Shown: positions 18,656-27,614 of the stretch, piece by piece
How positions within the stretch are numbered: position 1 is the first letter of the stretch
Layout: each line of letters begins with the position of its first letter
From: Sphingomonas sp. ERG5
GTDB taxonomy: Bacteria > Pseudomonadota > Alphaproteobacteria > Sphingomonadales > Sphingomonadaceae
Direction of reading: 5' to 3'
Assembly (NCBI RefSeq): GCF_000803065.1
Contig: NZ_JSXI01000068.1
Span: 24,293 to 88,292, forward strand
Length of the DNA: 64,000 nt
Position numbers and translations under genes: made by a program
The notes under the pieces: generated by a model
What the model saw: only the letters and a program-made list of their open reading frames with translations
Database searches by the model: none
Told to the model about the DNA's origin: nothing

Positions 18656-18792
18656 CAGCGTTGGCTCAAGGTTCGATCGACGACGTGATCGAATGCCGGT
18701 ATCGCTCGCCGATAGCAGCGGATCGCATCGCAGTGCCCATAGCGACGATCGCTGGCGATATGTCCAACGGCGCCGCGCTTTCGCACAGGGCT

Positions 18793-21249
18793 TTACTCTG
18801 GCTCCCCCTTTTTGTCGGAGCGTGGTCCAATTGGTCCATGGCGGTCGAGCAATTGAGCAGCCCATGGCAGTTCGAGACGATCGAGGAACCGGCCGGCAAA
18901 GCCTTCTGCACCCTCGTTCAGCAACCCGTCGATCATTACCTGTGAAGCAGGATCGGACGCGCCGCACAATGCCAGCGCAACGGGCCCCAGTCCCAGCTCG
19001 AACAGGCGATTGCCGCGCGCGGACTGCAGATAATAATGGCGCTTGGGCGTCGCCCTGCTGACCAGCTCGATTTGCCGATCGTTCAGGCCAAATCGCTCAT
19101 AGGCCTGGCGGCTCTGCGGTTCGATCGCGCGGTCGTTCGGTAGCAAAATGCGCTGCGGACAGCTTTCGATGATCGCCGGCGCGATGCTGCTCGACGAGAT
19201 GTCCGCGAGGCTCTGGGTCGCGAACACGACCGCCACGTTCTTCTTCCTGAGCACCTTCAACCATTCGCGGATGCGCGCGGCGAAGAGCGGATGGTCGAGA
19301 AAGATCCAGGCCTCGTCGAGAATGAGCAATGTCGGCCGGCCGTCGAACCGTTCTTCCAGCCGGTGGAACAGATAGGTGAGCACCGGCGCCACCACCCCCG
19401 CCTGCCCCATCAATGCCTCGGTTTCAAAACATTGCACGTCGGCGAAGGCAAGGTTTTGTTCGGCGGCATCGAGCAAGCGCCCATAGGGACCATCGAGCGT
19501 GTAGGCGCCGAGCGCGACCCGCAACGCATTCGACTGGAGCAGCAAGGCAAGCCCTGTCAGCGTTCGTTCCTCGGCAGGCGCGGAAGCGAGGCTATTGAGC
19601 GCCGACCACACGGCATCCTTGACCTCCGGAGTAACAACAACTTTCTCGTGCGCGAGCAACGCCGCAATCCATTCCGCCGCCCAGCTCCGCTCCGTGGGAT
19701 CGTCGATCCGCCGGAGCGGCTGAAACGCGAGCGTCTCGCCGGCATCTGCGCCAAGCCCGAGCGCGTGATGGGCGCCACCCATCGCCAGCACCGCGGCGCG
19801 CGCCGAAAAGCCCTTGTCGAAGATATAGACCTGCGAGCGCGGATAACGCCGGAACTGCAGCGCAATGAGCGCGAGCAGCACCGACTTGCCGGCACCGGTC
19901 GGCCCGACCACGAGCATATGGCCGACATCGCCGACATGGGTCGAGAGGCGGAACGGCGTGGAGCCGGTGGTGCGGGCATGAAGCAGCGGAGGACCATCGA
20001 GATGGGGGTTGCTTATCGGTCCGGCCCAGACGCTCGACAGCGGCATGAGATGCGCAAGGTTCAAGGTGTGGACGAGCGGATGCCGTACATTGGCATAAAG
20101 GTGGCCCGGCAGTGACGACAGCCACGCCTCGACCGCGTTCACGCTCTCGCGCATGGTGGTGAAGCCGAGACCATTGACGATGCGCTCGACCGCGCGGACC
20201 TTGTCCTCGACGCGCTGACGATCGTCATCCGCCACCGTGATCGTCGTCGTGAGATAGCCGAACCCAACATGGTCGCCGCCGAGTTCCTGCAAGGCCAGAT
20301 CGGCGTCCGCCACCTTGTTGTCGGCGTCGCTGTCCATCAGCTGGACGGGCTGGTTGTACAGGACCTCCCGGAGCAAAGCGGTGATCGATTTGCGCTTGTT
20401 GAACCATTGCCGCCTCAGCCTGGTCAATTCCCGAACCGCGTCGCTCTTGTCGAGCGGCAGGAACCTGGTCACCCAGCGGTAGTCGAAATCCTGGTGATTG
20501 AGTGCGTCGAGGATGCCCGGACGGCTGACATTGGGGAATCCCCTCAGGGTCAGCGTGCGTATGTGTTTGCCGCCGAGCATCGGCTCGAGGCCGCCAACGA
20601 GCAGTGTGTCCGCCAGCAGCCCGTCAAGATACATCGGCGTCTCGGGCACGGCGACCGGATGATGCCGCCCCGAGATCGTCGCGTGCAGGTAGGTCAGGGT
20701 CTCGGCATCATCGAAGGCACGTACCTCGGGCATGAACCCAGACAACAGGTCGAGCGCGCGATCGGTCTGCGCGACAAAGGCGGCCAGCGCCGAATGCCAG
20801 TCGCGCCCCTGTTCAGCCTCCGGCCGCTCGACGAGCGAGCGCCCAGCCGCGTCGACCTTGTCCACAGGCGGCAACCAGACAAAGGTCAGTCGATACCGGC
20901 TCTCGAAGTGCGCACCTCCGGCCAGGAACGCCCCCTTTCGCTCCTCGTCGACCAGCCAACTCGCCGGGTCAGGAAACGCGCTGTCAGGATAGGACGCCGC
21001 CTCACGCCGCTCGGCGTCGAAGAACAGCGCCCAGCCGCTCCCGAAGCGCCGAAGGACATTGTTCGCGCGCGCGCAGGCAGACACCAGTTCGCCTTCGGTC
21101 GCGGACTCGAGGTCGGGTCCACGGAAGAGGCAGGTCCGCTGGAAGCTTCCGTCCTTGTTGAGGACCACACCGGGCGCGACCAGCGCCGCCCAGGGCAGAT
21201 GGTCGACCAGCCGATCGGCGCGGCTGCGATACTCAGCGAGATTCAGCAC
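18793..21249 (-). CDS. trbE: conjugal transfer ATPase TrbE (VirB4 family)
   Basis: An 818-residue, full-length VirB4/TrbE-type ATPase that powers pilus assembly and DNA transfer at the inner membrane. The N-terminal half has the VirB4 N domain (MLNLAEYRSRADRLVDHLPW). The ATPase half has Walker A GPTGAGKS (about residue 450), Walker B PTLLILDEAW (about 650) and the conserved FATQSLADI sensor segment. The start overlaps the end of trbD by 7 bp. In normal modules trbJ follows; here the gene is the last one and only about 140 bp separate its stop from the truncated ArsR gene. Without TrbJ/L/F/G/I partners it is unlikely to build a working channel. Confidence 0.93.
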   Translation of the reverse strand: MLNLAEYRSRADRLVDHLPWAALVAPGVVLNKDGSFQRTCLFRGPDLESATEGELVSACARANNVLRRFGSGWALFFDAERREAASYPDSAFPDPASWLVDEERKGAFLAGGAHFESRYRLTFVWLPPVDKVDAAGRSLVERPEAEQGRDWHSALAAFVAQTDRALDLLSGFMPEVRAFDDAETLTYLHATISGRHHPVAVPETPMYLDGLLADTLLVGGLEPMLGGKHIRTLTLRGFPNVSRPGILDALNHQDFDYRWVTRFLPLDKSDAVRELTRLRRQWFNKRKSITALLREVLYNQPVQLMDSDADNKVADADLALQELGGDHVGFGYLTTTITVADDDRQRVEDKVRAVERIVNGLGFTTMRESVNAVEAWLSSLPGHLYANVRHPLVHTLNLAHLMPLSSVWAGPISNPHLDGPPLLHARTTGSTPFRLSTHVGDVGHMLVVGPTGAGKSVLLALIALQFRRYPRSQVYIFDKGFSARAAVLAMGGAHHALGLGADAGETLAFQPLRRIDDPTERSWAAEWIAALLAHEKVVVTPEVKDAVWSALNSLASAPAEERTLTGLALLLQSNALRVALGAYTLDGPYGRLLDAAEQNLAFADVQCFETEALMGQAGVVAPVLTYLFHRLEERFDGRPTLLILDEAWIFLDHPLFAARIREWLKVLRKKNVAVVFATQSLADISSSSIAPAIIESCPQRILLPNDRAIEPQSRQAYERFGLNDRQIELVSRATPKRHYYLQSARGNRLFELGLGPVALALCGASDPASQVMIDGLLNEGAEGFAGRFLDRLELPWAAQLLDRHGPIGPRSDKKGEPE

Positions 21250-21515
21250 GCGAAATACCCTTTCTGGCGAAGATGGCGGATCAGAATCGGCGCGAAGTCC
21301 GGGTCGCGACGCGCGGCAAACACGGCGACGCTATGGCCGATCACCCAGAGCGCGATCCCGACCAGCCATTGTTGCAAGCCCAGACCGACCGCCGCGGCAA
21401 TGGTGCCGTTGACGATCGCGATCCCGCGCGGCGCACCGCCCAGCAGGATCGGCGAGCCGAGGCTGGCATGAATCGACACCTCGAACCCGTCGATATGGCC
21501 GCCGGTGCCGATCAC
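21243..21515 (-). CDS. trbD: conjugal transfer protein TrbD (VirB3-like)
   Basis: 90 residues from a GTG at 21515 that overlaps the trbC stop (GTGA). It starts VIGTGGHIDGFEVSIHAS, followed by the short conserved LGGAPRGIAIVNG, two membrane stretches (about 33-68) and the polar end RRDPDFAPILIRHLRQKGY. This is the standard TrbD length and pattern (VirB3 equivalent, inner-membrane partner of TrbE). The long frame reaching back to 21995 is only the trbC region read in another frame. It is tightly coupled to its neighbours on both sides. Confidence 0.88.
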   Translation of the reverse strand: MIGTGGHIDGFEVSIHASLGSPILLGGAPRGIAIVNGTIAAAVGLGLQQWLVGIALWVIGHSVAVFAARRDPDFAPILIRHLRQKGYFAC

Positions 21516-21883
21516 GAGATCAGCGCCCCACCGCCGAAGCTGAAGAACGACAGGAAGAAGCTCGACGCGGCAAAGGCGATCGACAGGCCGAAGACGATCT
21601 GGATGAGGCGGCGGAAGCCGCCCGCAGTCTCGCCGAACGCAAGCGTCAGCCCGGTCACGATGATGATCATCACCGCGATGATCTTGGCGACCGGTCCCTG
21701 CACAGATTCCAGTACCTGCTGGAGAGGTTGTTCCCAAGGCATGCCCGAACCCGCCGCCTGGGCCTTCTGCACCAGGGCGACCGCCAGCGTGATGAGCAGG
21801 ACGGAGGCGCGCGCGAGAGTAACTGCGAGCCGCATCCGCGCGGAGCGGACGAACCAATGATTGGGAAGACGATAAGAACGCAT
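21512..21883 (-). CDS. trbC: conjugal pilin TrbC (VirB2-like)
   Basis: 123 residues. A long positively charged signal sequence (to about KAQAAGSG) is followed by a short pilin with two hydrophobic helices (VAKIIAVMIIIVTGLTLAFG and LIQIVFGLSIAFAASSFFLS) and the glycine-rich loop between them. This is the VirB2/TrbC prepilin form; RP4 TrbC is processed and cyclised. I chose the ATG at 21883 over the one at 21889 because AAGGAG lies 7 nt from it but directly abuts the other. The gene lies 2 bp after trbB. Confidence 0.88.
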   Translation of the reverse strand: MRSYRLPNHWFVRSARMRLAVTLARASVLLITLAVALVQKAQAAGSGMPWEQPLQQVLESVQGPVAKIIAVMIIIVTGLTLAFGETAGGFRRLIQIVFGLSIAFAASSFFLSFFSFGGGALIS

Positions 21884-21885
21884 GA

Positions 21886-22872
21886 TCATTCTCCTTGGGA
21901 AACGGAAGGATTGAGAAGGTCGAGAAGACCGTAGTTGCCGTCGGAACCGACACCGGTGACGCGCGCGATGCTTGAGACACGCCGATGCACGCCACGGCCG
22001 GAAACGAAGACGATGAGGCCGATTGCTTCGGCGATCAGCCCGCGCGGAACCGTGACCACGGCTTCCTGAACGAGTTGCTCGACCCGATAGAGCGCGGCGA
22101 TCGCGCTGTTGGCATGGACCGTGGCGATGCCGCCCGGATGGCCCGTGTTCCACGCCTTGAGCATGTCGAGCGCCTCCGGCCCGCGTACCTCGCCGACGAT
22201 GATACGGTCAGGACGCAGCCTGAGCGTCGAGCGGACCAGGTCGACCATGCTGACGACGCCGGCGCGCGTACGCAGCGCCACCGTGTCGGGCGCCGGGCTT
22301 TGCAGCTCGCGCGTGTCCTCGATCAGGACCACGCGTTCATCGACCCAGGCCATCTCGGCGAGCAGTGCATTGGCGAGTGTGGTCTTGCCCGAGCTGGTGC
22401 CGCCGGCGACGAGGATGTTGAACCGTTGCGTCACCGCCGTCCTCAGCAGATCGGCCGCGGCCTCGCTCATAATGCCGTCGGTCACATAGTCATCGAGACT
22501 GTAGAGCCGCTCGGCGGGTTTGCGGATCGAGAAGCACGGGCCGGTCGAAACCGGCGGCAGCACGCCTTCGAACCGTTCGCCGGCACGGCCCTCAATGTGC
22601 GGCGGCAGTTCGGCCGAGACGATCGGCGCCTCGCCATGAACCTCGGCGCGGGCATGGCTGGCGACAAGGCGAATGATCCGCTCGACTTGTACCGCCTCAA
22701 GCCGAACCTCGGTGTCGACCCTGCCCTCACCGAGAATATCGACGCGCAGCGCACCGTCTGGATTGACCATGATTTCGACGACCCGGTTGTCGGACATCGC
22801 GGCGGCGATCGCTGGGCCCATCGCGGTGCGCAACATCGCACGGCGCCGCTCGGCGGAGACCGTGCCGGTCAT
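21886..22872 (-). CDS. trbB: conjugal transfer ATPase TrbB (VirB11 family)
   Basis: A 328-residue VirB11-type secretion ATPase. N-terminal domain to about 140, then Walker A AGGTSSGKTTLANALL, Asp box VVLIEDTRELQ, Walker B/His box DRIIVGEVRGPEALDMLKAWNTGHPGG and IATVHANSA. The hexameric enzyme sits on the cytoplasmic face and couples ATP to pilus dynamics. The start ATG overlaps the stop of copG (ATGA). Complete motifs suggest no decay in this gene, although the module as a whole lacks half its parts. Confidence 0.93.
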   Translation of the reverse strand: MTGTVSAERRRAMLRTAMGPAIAAAMSDNRVVEIMVNPDGALRVDILGEGRVDTEVRLEAVQVERIIRLVASHARAEVHGEAPIVSAELPPHIEGRAGERFEGVLPPVSTGPCFSIRKPAERLYSLDDYVTDGIMSEAAADLLRTAVTQRFNILVAGGTSSGKTTLANALLAEMAWVDERVVLIEDTRELQSPAPDTVALRTRAGVVSMVDLVRSTLRLRPDRIIVGEVRGPEALDMLKAWNTGHPGGIATVHANSAIAALYRVEQLVQEAVVTVPRGLIAEAIGLIVFVSGRGVHRRVSSIARVTGVGSDGNYGLLDLLNPSVSQGE

Positions 22873-23279
22873 CGCGCCGTCTCCGGATCGGCGGCGATGC
22901 TACGGCGACCGGCGGCGATCTGCCTCCCCACCTGAGCGACGAACGCTTCGAACCGCTCGCGCGCAATGGCGCGGCCGGCCTGGTCGTTCTCGGCGAGGGG
23001 AGCGTGGATCGCGAGTTCGTAGCGCACGAACAGCGCAAGCGTCTCAAGCAGGATATGCCCGTCGCGTTCGATCCGGCCCAGCGCGGTCGTCATCCGGTCG
23101 AGCCTGAGGCCAAAGCGATCCTCGAGCTCCGACGCGCCGCGACGATTGAGCCAGGCGGTCACGGCATCGGCGAGGATCGCCGACTTGGAAGCACCGGGCT
23201 TGGCGGCCAGCGCTTCGAGCCGGTCGCTGAGCGGCTTCGGCAGGAACAATTGGTGACGAACCTTGTCGACCATCGTCAC
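22869..23279 (-). CDS. CopG/ribbon-helix-helix protein of the tra-trb module
   Basis: 136 residues. The N-terminal beta ribbon VRHQLFLPKPLSDRL, helix, turn and helix GASKSAILADAVTAWLNRR form a ribbon-helix-helix DNA-binding unit; a longer alpha-helical tail follows (EDRFGLRLDRMTTALGRIERDG and onwards). Genes of this type are commonly placed between traG and trbB in IncP-like ICEs and probably regulate or organise transfer. The start at 23279 overlaps the traG stop by 4 bp, and its own stop overlaps the trbB start. The target site was not found. Confidence 0.82.
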   Translation of the reverse strand: MTMVDKVRHQLFLPKPLSDRLEALAAKPGASKSAILADAVTAWLNRRGASELEDRFGLRLDRMTTALGRIERDGHILLETLALFVRYELAIHAPLAENDQAGRAIARERFEAFVAQVGRQIAAGRRSIAADPETAR

Positions 23280-25297
23280 AAATCCAGCTGGAGATCGCCG
23301 GGCCGGCCGCTCCCGACGTCGATCGCATAGACCGTCCGGGCCGTGCCCAGCGCACGCGCCTGATCCATCGCCCGCTTGTCAGCAGCGGCATCGGAATCGT
23401 CGTCGCCGAGCCCGAGCGGATCGGCGACGATCACCTCCTCGGTCACAGGCTTGTCGATCTCATGGCCGGGATGCCGCGCTTGTTCGAGCCCGCCGGAACC
23501 GTCCCCTTCCCCGTCATCGCCGGTCAGTCGTGCGTCGGTATCGAGAACGACCGCGTGCCAGTCATGATCGCGGGGTGCGGGGCGATCCTTATATCCATCG
23601 CTCGCCAGTGCCGGGGCGGGCAGCACGCGCGCCTTGAAGTTGGCGTCCTCGTAATAGCGCAGCTTCTTCGCGCGGATGGGGGGCGTCCCCGCGACCAGGA
23701 CCAGTTCATCGGTCGGCGCCAGCTGCATCACCTCGCCCGGCGTCAGCAGCGCACGGGCGGTCTCCTGCCGGCTGACCATGACATGCGCGAGCCAGGGCGC
23801 GAGCCGGTGCCCGGCATAGTTGCGCATCGAGCGTTGTTCGGTCGCGGTCCCAAGCGCGTCCGAGATACGCTTGGCGGTGCGCTCGTCATTGCTCGCGAAC
23901 GCCACGCGGACATGGCAATTGTCGAGGATCGCGTTGTGCTCGCCATATGCCTTCTCGATCTGGTTCAAGGATTGCGCGATCAGGAAAGCGCGGACGCCGT
24001 AGCCGGCGAGGAACGCGAGACTGGTCTCGAAGAAATCGAGCCGACCGAGTGCCGGAAATTCGTCGAGCATCATGAGCAATTTGTGCCGGCGCCCTTCCCC
24101 TTCCGCATGCAAATGCTCGGTGAGCCGGCGGCCGATCTGGTTGAGCACGAGACGGATCAACGGCTTGGTCCGGCTGATGTCCGATGGCGGCACGACCAGG
24201 TAAAGCGACACCGGCGATTTGGCTTCGACCAGATCGGCGATGCGCCAGTCGCAGCATGACGTCACGGCCGCGACGGTCGGATCGCGATAGAGACCAAGGA
24301 ACGACATGGCGGTCGACAGCACGCCCGACCGCTCATTGTCGGATTTGTTGAGAACTTCGCGCGCAGCGGAGGCGACGACCGGATGAACCATCGGCGCGTC
24401 GGCCGTGCCGAGATGGTTGGTGGTCATCATCCGCCGGAGCGTCGCGGTGAACGGCCGCTGCGGATCGGACAGGAAGGTTGCGACGCGCGCGAGCGTCTTC
24501 TGCTCTTCCGCATATAGGACGTGAAGGATCGCCCCTACGAGCAAGGAATAGCTGGTCTTTTCCCAATGATTGCGTCGTTCGAGCGCGCCTTCGGGGTCGA
24601 CCAGGATGTCGGCGATGTTCTGGACGTCGCGGACCTCATGCTCGCCGCGGCGGACTTCGAGCAGCGGGTTGTATTTGGCCGACCGCGCGTCGGTCGGGTT
24701 GAAAAGCAGGCAATGTGAAAAGCGCGAACGCCAGCCGGCGGTCAGCTGCCAGTTCTCGCCCTTGATGTCGTGGACGACGGCCGATCCCGACCAGCCGAGC
24801 AAGGTCGGCACGACCAGACCCACGCCCTTGCCCGAACGGGTCGGCGCGAACGCCATAACGTGTTCAGGGCCGTCATGGCGCAGATAGCGCCGGTCGGTGG
24901 CCCCAAGAAACACACCGCGCTCGTCGAACAGCCCGGCGCGTTGGATTTCAGACGCGCTTGCCCAGCGCGCGGAACCATAGGTTGTGACGTTGCGACGTTG
25001 GCGCGCGCGCCACAGCGACCCGAACACCGCCGCGCCGCAGCCGACGAAGCCGCTCGCAGCCGCGATCGATCCGGCTTCGTCGAATACCTTCGGCGCATAG
25101 GCATCGTAGTGGAACCACCAGCCGAACAGCACCCAAGGGCGGTAGATCGGGCGACCGAAGGCATAAAACCAAGGCGCCCCCAGCTCCGGCTGATAGGCGA
25201 GTGCATCAGCAGCCCATTGGGTTGCGAACCAGAGGCCAACAAATACTATCGCGAACACGACCAAAATCTGGCCGATAAGCAATTTAGTCGGAGTCAT
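23276..25297 (-). CDS. traG: type IV coupling protein TraG (VirD4 family)
   Basis: 673 residues. Two or three N-terminal membrane spans (LIGQILVVFAIVFVGLWFA; a second near FVGCGAAVFGSLW), Walker A PTRSGKGVGL at about 160, Walker B LLMMLDEFPALGR at about 415 and the ATPase-core segments FLIAQSLNQIEKAYGEHNAI and RVAFASNDERTAKRISDALG. It links the relaxosome to the transfer channel. Beyond the ATPase core is an Asp/Gly-rich acidic tail (HDWHAVVLDTDARLTGDD). Normally a relaxase gene lies upstream; none is visible to 25719, so the substrate of this coupling protein is missing from the fragment. Confidence 0.93.
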   Translation of the reverse strand: MTPTKLLIGQILVVFAIVFVGLWFATQWAADALAYQPELGAPWFYAFGRPIYRPWVLFGWWFHYDAYAPKVFDEAGSIAAASGFVGCGAAVFGSLWRARQRRNVTTYGSARWASASEIQRAGLFDERGVFLGATDRRYLRHDGPEHVMAFAPTRSGKGVGLVVPTLLGWSGSAVVHDIKGENWQLTAGWRSRFSHCLLFNPTDARSAKYNPLLEVRRGEHEVRDVQNIADILVDPEGALERRNHWEKTSYSLLVGAILHVLYAEEQKTLARVATFLSDPQRPFTATLRRMMTTNHLGTADAPMVHPVVASAAREVLNKSDNERSGVLSTAMSFLGLYRDPTVAAVTSCCDWRIADLVEAKSPVSLYLVVPPSDISRTKPLIRLVLNQIGRRLTEHLHAEGEGRRHKLLMMLDEFPALGRLDFFETSLAFLAGYGVRAFLIAQSLNQIEKAYGEHNAILDNCHVRVAFASNDERTAKRISDALGTATEQRSMRNYAGHRLAPWLAHVMVSRQETARALLTPGEVMQLAPTDELVLVAGTPPIRAKKLRYYEDANFKARVLPAPALASDGYKDRPAPRDHDWHAVVLDTDARLTGDDGEGDGSGGLEQARHPGHEIDKPVTEEVIVADPLGLGDDDSDAAADKRAMDQARALGTARTVYAIDVGSGRPGDLQLDL

Positions 25298-25719
25298 ACG
25301 GGTCTCCGCCCGATGGAATCAGAGCACGGGCATGACAGCCAAACTGGTCTGGTCATCGTGTTTTCGGGAGGGCGTGGCTGGTGACCGACGCTACGCTTCG
25401 GGTGACGGTCGGTTTACTGCTATGGCAGAATTGCGCCAAATGTTCGAGGGCACCGCCAAGTCACTATGGATTCCGAGAGCGGTGGTTCGGCTGACCGCTC
25501 TTCCAACACCATCCGCAGGGCGGACGGCGCAAAGCATAGGCCATCTCCCGCCTACAATGCGCCTCTTTCAGTTCAACTTCACGGCAACTTATTGGCGAAG
25601 TTTATCTGTTAACCCATTCCAGAACTAACAGTGATAACTCTCTCCGACACCGCGGGGTGCTACGCACCCATTGCGGCCGTGCAGCGCAGCATCTGCAACG
25701 CCCGAAAGCAGGCCTCCGT
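25298..25719. other. gene-free stretch at the traG-side edge of the conjugation fragment
   Basis: No credible coding frame, integrase, tRNA or clear repeat. Presumably the decayed junction of the trb fragment with the LysR locus and the traG promoter. Confidence 0.5.
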
Positions 25720-26613
25720 TTATTTTGCGATAAAGACCGCCAGTTCGTCCGGCGCTCCAGTTGGAAACGCCGATTTAAGGTAGTCGAGGAACGCCGACAC
25801 TCGCGCGCTCAACAAGCGACGCGATGGATAAAGCGCCCACAATGTGATGTCCGGCCCATCGATATCGCCCCAGTGTACAAGGGTGCCCGCCGCAAGGTCA
25901 TGGCTAACGAGCGATATCGGAAGGCGTCCGGCGCCGGCGCCCGCTCGGACCGCATCACGGACCATAATCATTGAGGAGAGACTGAGGACAGGGTCGACCG
26001 CGATGCTCGCCTCTCCATTCAAGGTTTGCATCCTCCACTCGCCGGGCTGATCGACGGATCTCGCGACAACCACAGGCACCGCAGTTCCGTCCGTCGGCCG
26101 AGCGAGCGCTGGGCTCGCGACGACCACGAGCCGATCGCGCAGGAAAGCGCGCCCCACGAGGCTGTCGTCTGGATCTGGATTGACGCGGATCACCAAGTCA
26201 TAGCCTTCGTCGACCATGTCGACCGGGCGATCTTCGGTGGTCACCTCGAGCCGGACTTCAGGGAATCTGGCGATGAACCCTGTGGCGAGCTTCCCCATTG
26301 CGATCTGCGAGAACAGCAGCGGCGCGCTGATCCGCAATCGGCCCTGCGGCGTGTTCCCACCCGAAGCGATTGCAGCCACGGTCTCGTCGAGCTCGGTGAG
26401 TAGCGCGCCCGTTCGCTGATAGAGCGCGCGTCCCTCTTCAGTCAGCTTGAGCATGCGCGCGCCGCGCTCGAACAACCGAAGATCCAGACTTGCCTCGAGC
26501 TCCGAGACCCGCCGCGAGAGCGTCGCCTTTGGTCGTCGAGCGGCTCGGGCGGCGCGACCAAATCCTCCGTGGCGAGCGACGAGATTAAAATCGGCGAGGG
26601 CAATGAGATCCAT
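25720..26613 (-). CDS. LysR-family transcriptional regulator
   Basis: 297 residues. N-terminal winged helix MDLIALADFNLVARHGG, FGRAARAARRPKATLSRRVSELEASLDLRLFERG, then the periplasmic-binding-protein-like co-inducer domain with GRLRISAP, ARFPEVRLEVTTEDR and DLVIRVNPDPDDSLVGR. I took the ATG at 26613 over the GTG at 26622, because LysR proteins of this group begin directly with MDL. It is divergent from the NmrA-like gene at 26717 (103 bp apart), the normal layout for a LysR activator of its neighbour, and is probably also autoregulated. Confidence 0.88.
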   Translation of the reverse strand: MDLIALADFNLVARHGGFGRAARAARRPKATLSRRVSELEASLDLRLFERGARMLKLTEEGRALYQRTGALLTELDETVAAIASGGNTPQGRLRISAPLLFSQIAMGKLATGFIARFPEVRLEVTTEDRPVDMVDEGYDLVIRVNPDPDDSLVGRAFLRDRLVVVASPALARPTDGTAVPVVVARSVDQPGEWRMQTLNGEASIAVDPVLSLSSMIMVRDAVRAGAGAGRLPISLVSHDLAAGTLVHWGDIDGPDITLWALYPSRRLLSARVSAFLDYLKSAFPTGAPDELAVFIAK

Positions 26614-26657
26614 GTGTTCCACCAGTGAGACGATGCATCCAGATATAGCAGCTATTG

Positions 26658-26672
26658 GATCACATGTGGATC
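26658..26672. promoter_or_regulatory. candidate LysR binding box
   Basis: GATCACATGTGGATC, a near-palindrome with the perfect core CACATGTG, lies in the 103-bp gap between the divergent lysR and nmrA-like genes, where a LysR box is expected. Chosen by eye only. Confidence 0.35.
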
Positions 26673-26716
26673 TCTATTTCTGGACTGCCAGTCAGGCACC
26701 AACCAGGAGACACCAC

Positions 26717-27580
26717 ATGACCATTCTTGTTACCGGCGCTACCGGCCGTATCGGTCGCCAAGTGATCGATCAGCTCATCGCGCGTGACGCCGATGTCCGC
26801 GCGCTCGTCCGCAATCCCGCAACCGCGAACCTCCCGGCGGGGGTCAGCATTGTCGAGGGCGATCTGTTCGACATCGACTCGCTCCGTAGCGCGTTCGCGG
26901 ACGTCTCGACGCTGTTCCTGTTGAACGCGGTGACCGCAGACGAATTCACCCAGGCGCTGATCGCGCTCAACGTGGCCCGCGAGGCCGGCATCGAGCGGGT
27001 CGTGTACCTTTCGGTGATCCACAGCGACCTCTACGTCAACGTGCCGCACTTCGCGGTCAAATTCGCGGTGGAGCGTATGATCGAGCAGATGGGCGTGTCG
27101 GCCACGATTCTGCGCCCCGCCTACTTCATCGACAATGACATCAGCATCAAGGACGTGGTGACCGGCCACGGGGTGTACCCGATGCCGATCGGCGGCAAGG
27201 GACTGGCGATGATCGATGCCCGCGACATCGGCGAGATCGCGGCAATTGAGCTGCTGCGCCGCGAGCAGTCCAGCACCCCACTTCCGCTCGACCACATCAC
27301 GCTCGTCGGTCCCGATACGCTAACCGGCACGGACATCGCCGGCCTCTGGACTGAGGTGCTTGGTCGCCCGATCGCTTATGGTGGCGACAACACCGCAGGG
27401 TTCGAGCAGACTTTGCGCCAGTTCTCGCCGAGCTGGATGGCGTTCGACATGCGCCTGATGGCCGAGCGCTTCCAGAGCGAGGGTATGATCCCGGCAACGG
27501 GCGAGGTTGAGCGCCTCACTGCGCTGCTGGGCCGCCCTTTGCGCTCGTACCGCGACTTCGCCGCCGAGATCGCGGCGTAA
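26717..27580 (+). CDS. NmrA-like NAD(P)-binding oxidoreductase (atypical SDR)
   Basis: 287 residues starting at the ATG at 26717 behind AGGAGA. The N-terminal VTGATGRIGRQV is the GxxGxxG dinucleotide loop of atypical SDRs, followed by ALVRNP and VEGDLFDIDSL, typical for the NmrA/NAD(P)H-quinone-reductase QOR2/isoflavone-reductase-like branch. The catalytic Tyr-Lys pair of classical SDRs is not evident. These proteins act as redox sensors or reduce quinones/azo compounds. It forms an operon with the SRPBCC-like gene 34 bp downstream and is divergent from a LysR regulator. Confidence 0.82.
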   Translation: MTILVTGATGRIGRQVIDQLIARDADVRALVRNPATANLPAGVSIVEGDLFDIDSLRSAFADVSTLFLLNAVTADEFTQALIALNVAREAGIERVVYLSVIHSDLYVNVPHFAVKFAVERMIEQMGVSATILRPAYFIDNDISIKDVVTGHGVYPMPIGGKGLAMIDARDIGEIAAIELLRREQSSTPLPLDHITLVGPDTLTGTDIAGLWTEVLGRPIAYGGDNTAGFEQTLRQFSPSWMAFDMRLMAERFQSEGMIPATGEVERLTALLGRPLRSYRDFAAEIAA

Positions 27581-27614
27581 ACGCGCGCGCCGCAACCCCA
27601 GGAGGAGACTTATC

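Larger units (their letters stand above)
18793..25297 (-). mobile_element. orphan fragment of a trb/tra conjugation module (ICE or plasmid remnant)
   Basis: Six overlapping minus-strand genes in the order traG-copG-trbB-trbC-trbD-trbE match the start of the conjugation module in Tn4371-type and other IncP-like elements. The usual continuation trbJ-L-F-G-I is absent beyond 18793, and no relaxase, integrase, origin of transfer or partition gene is seen on the traG side (25298-25719). The reading frames themselves are intact. No flanking direct repeats or tRNA gene were found by eye. Confidence 0.75.
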
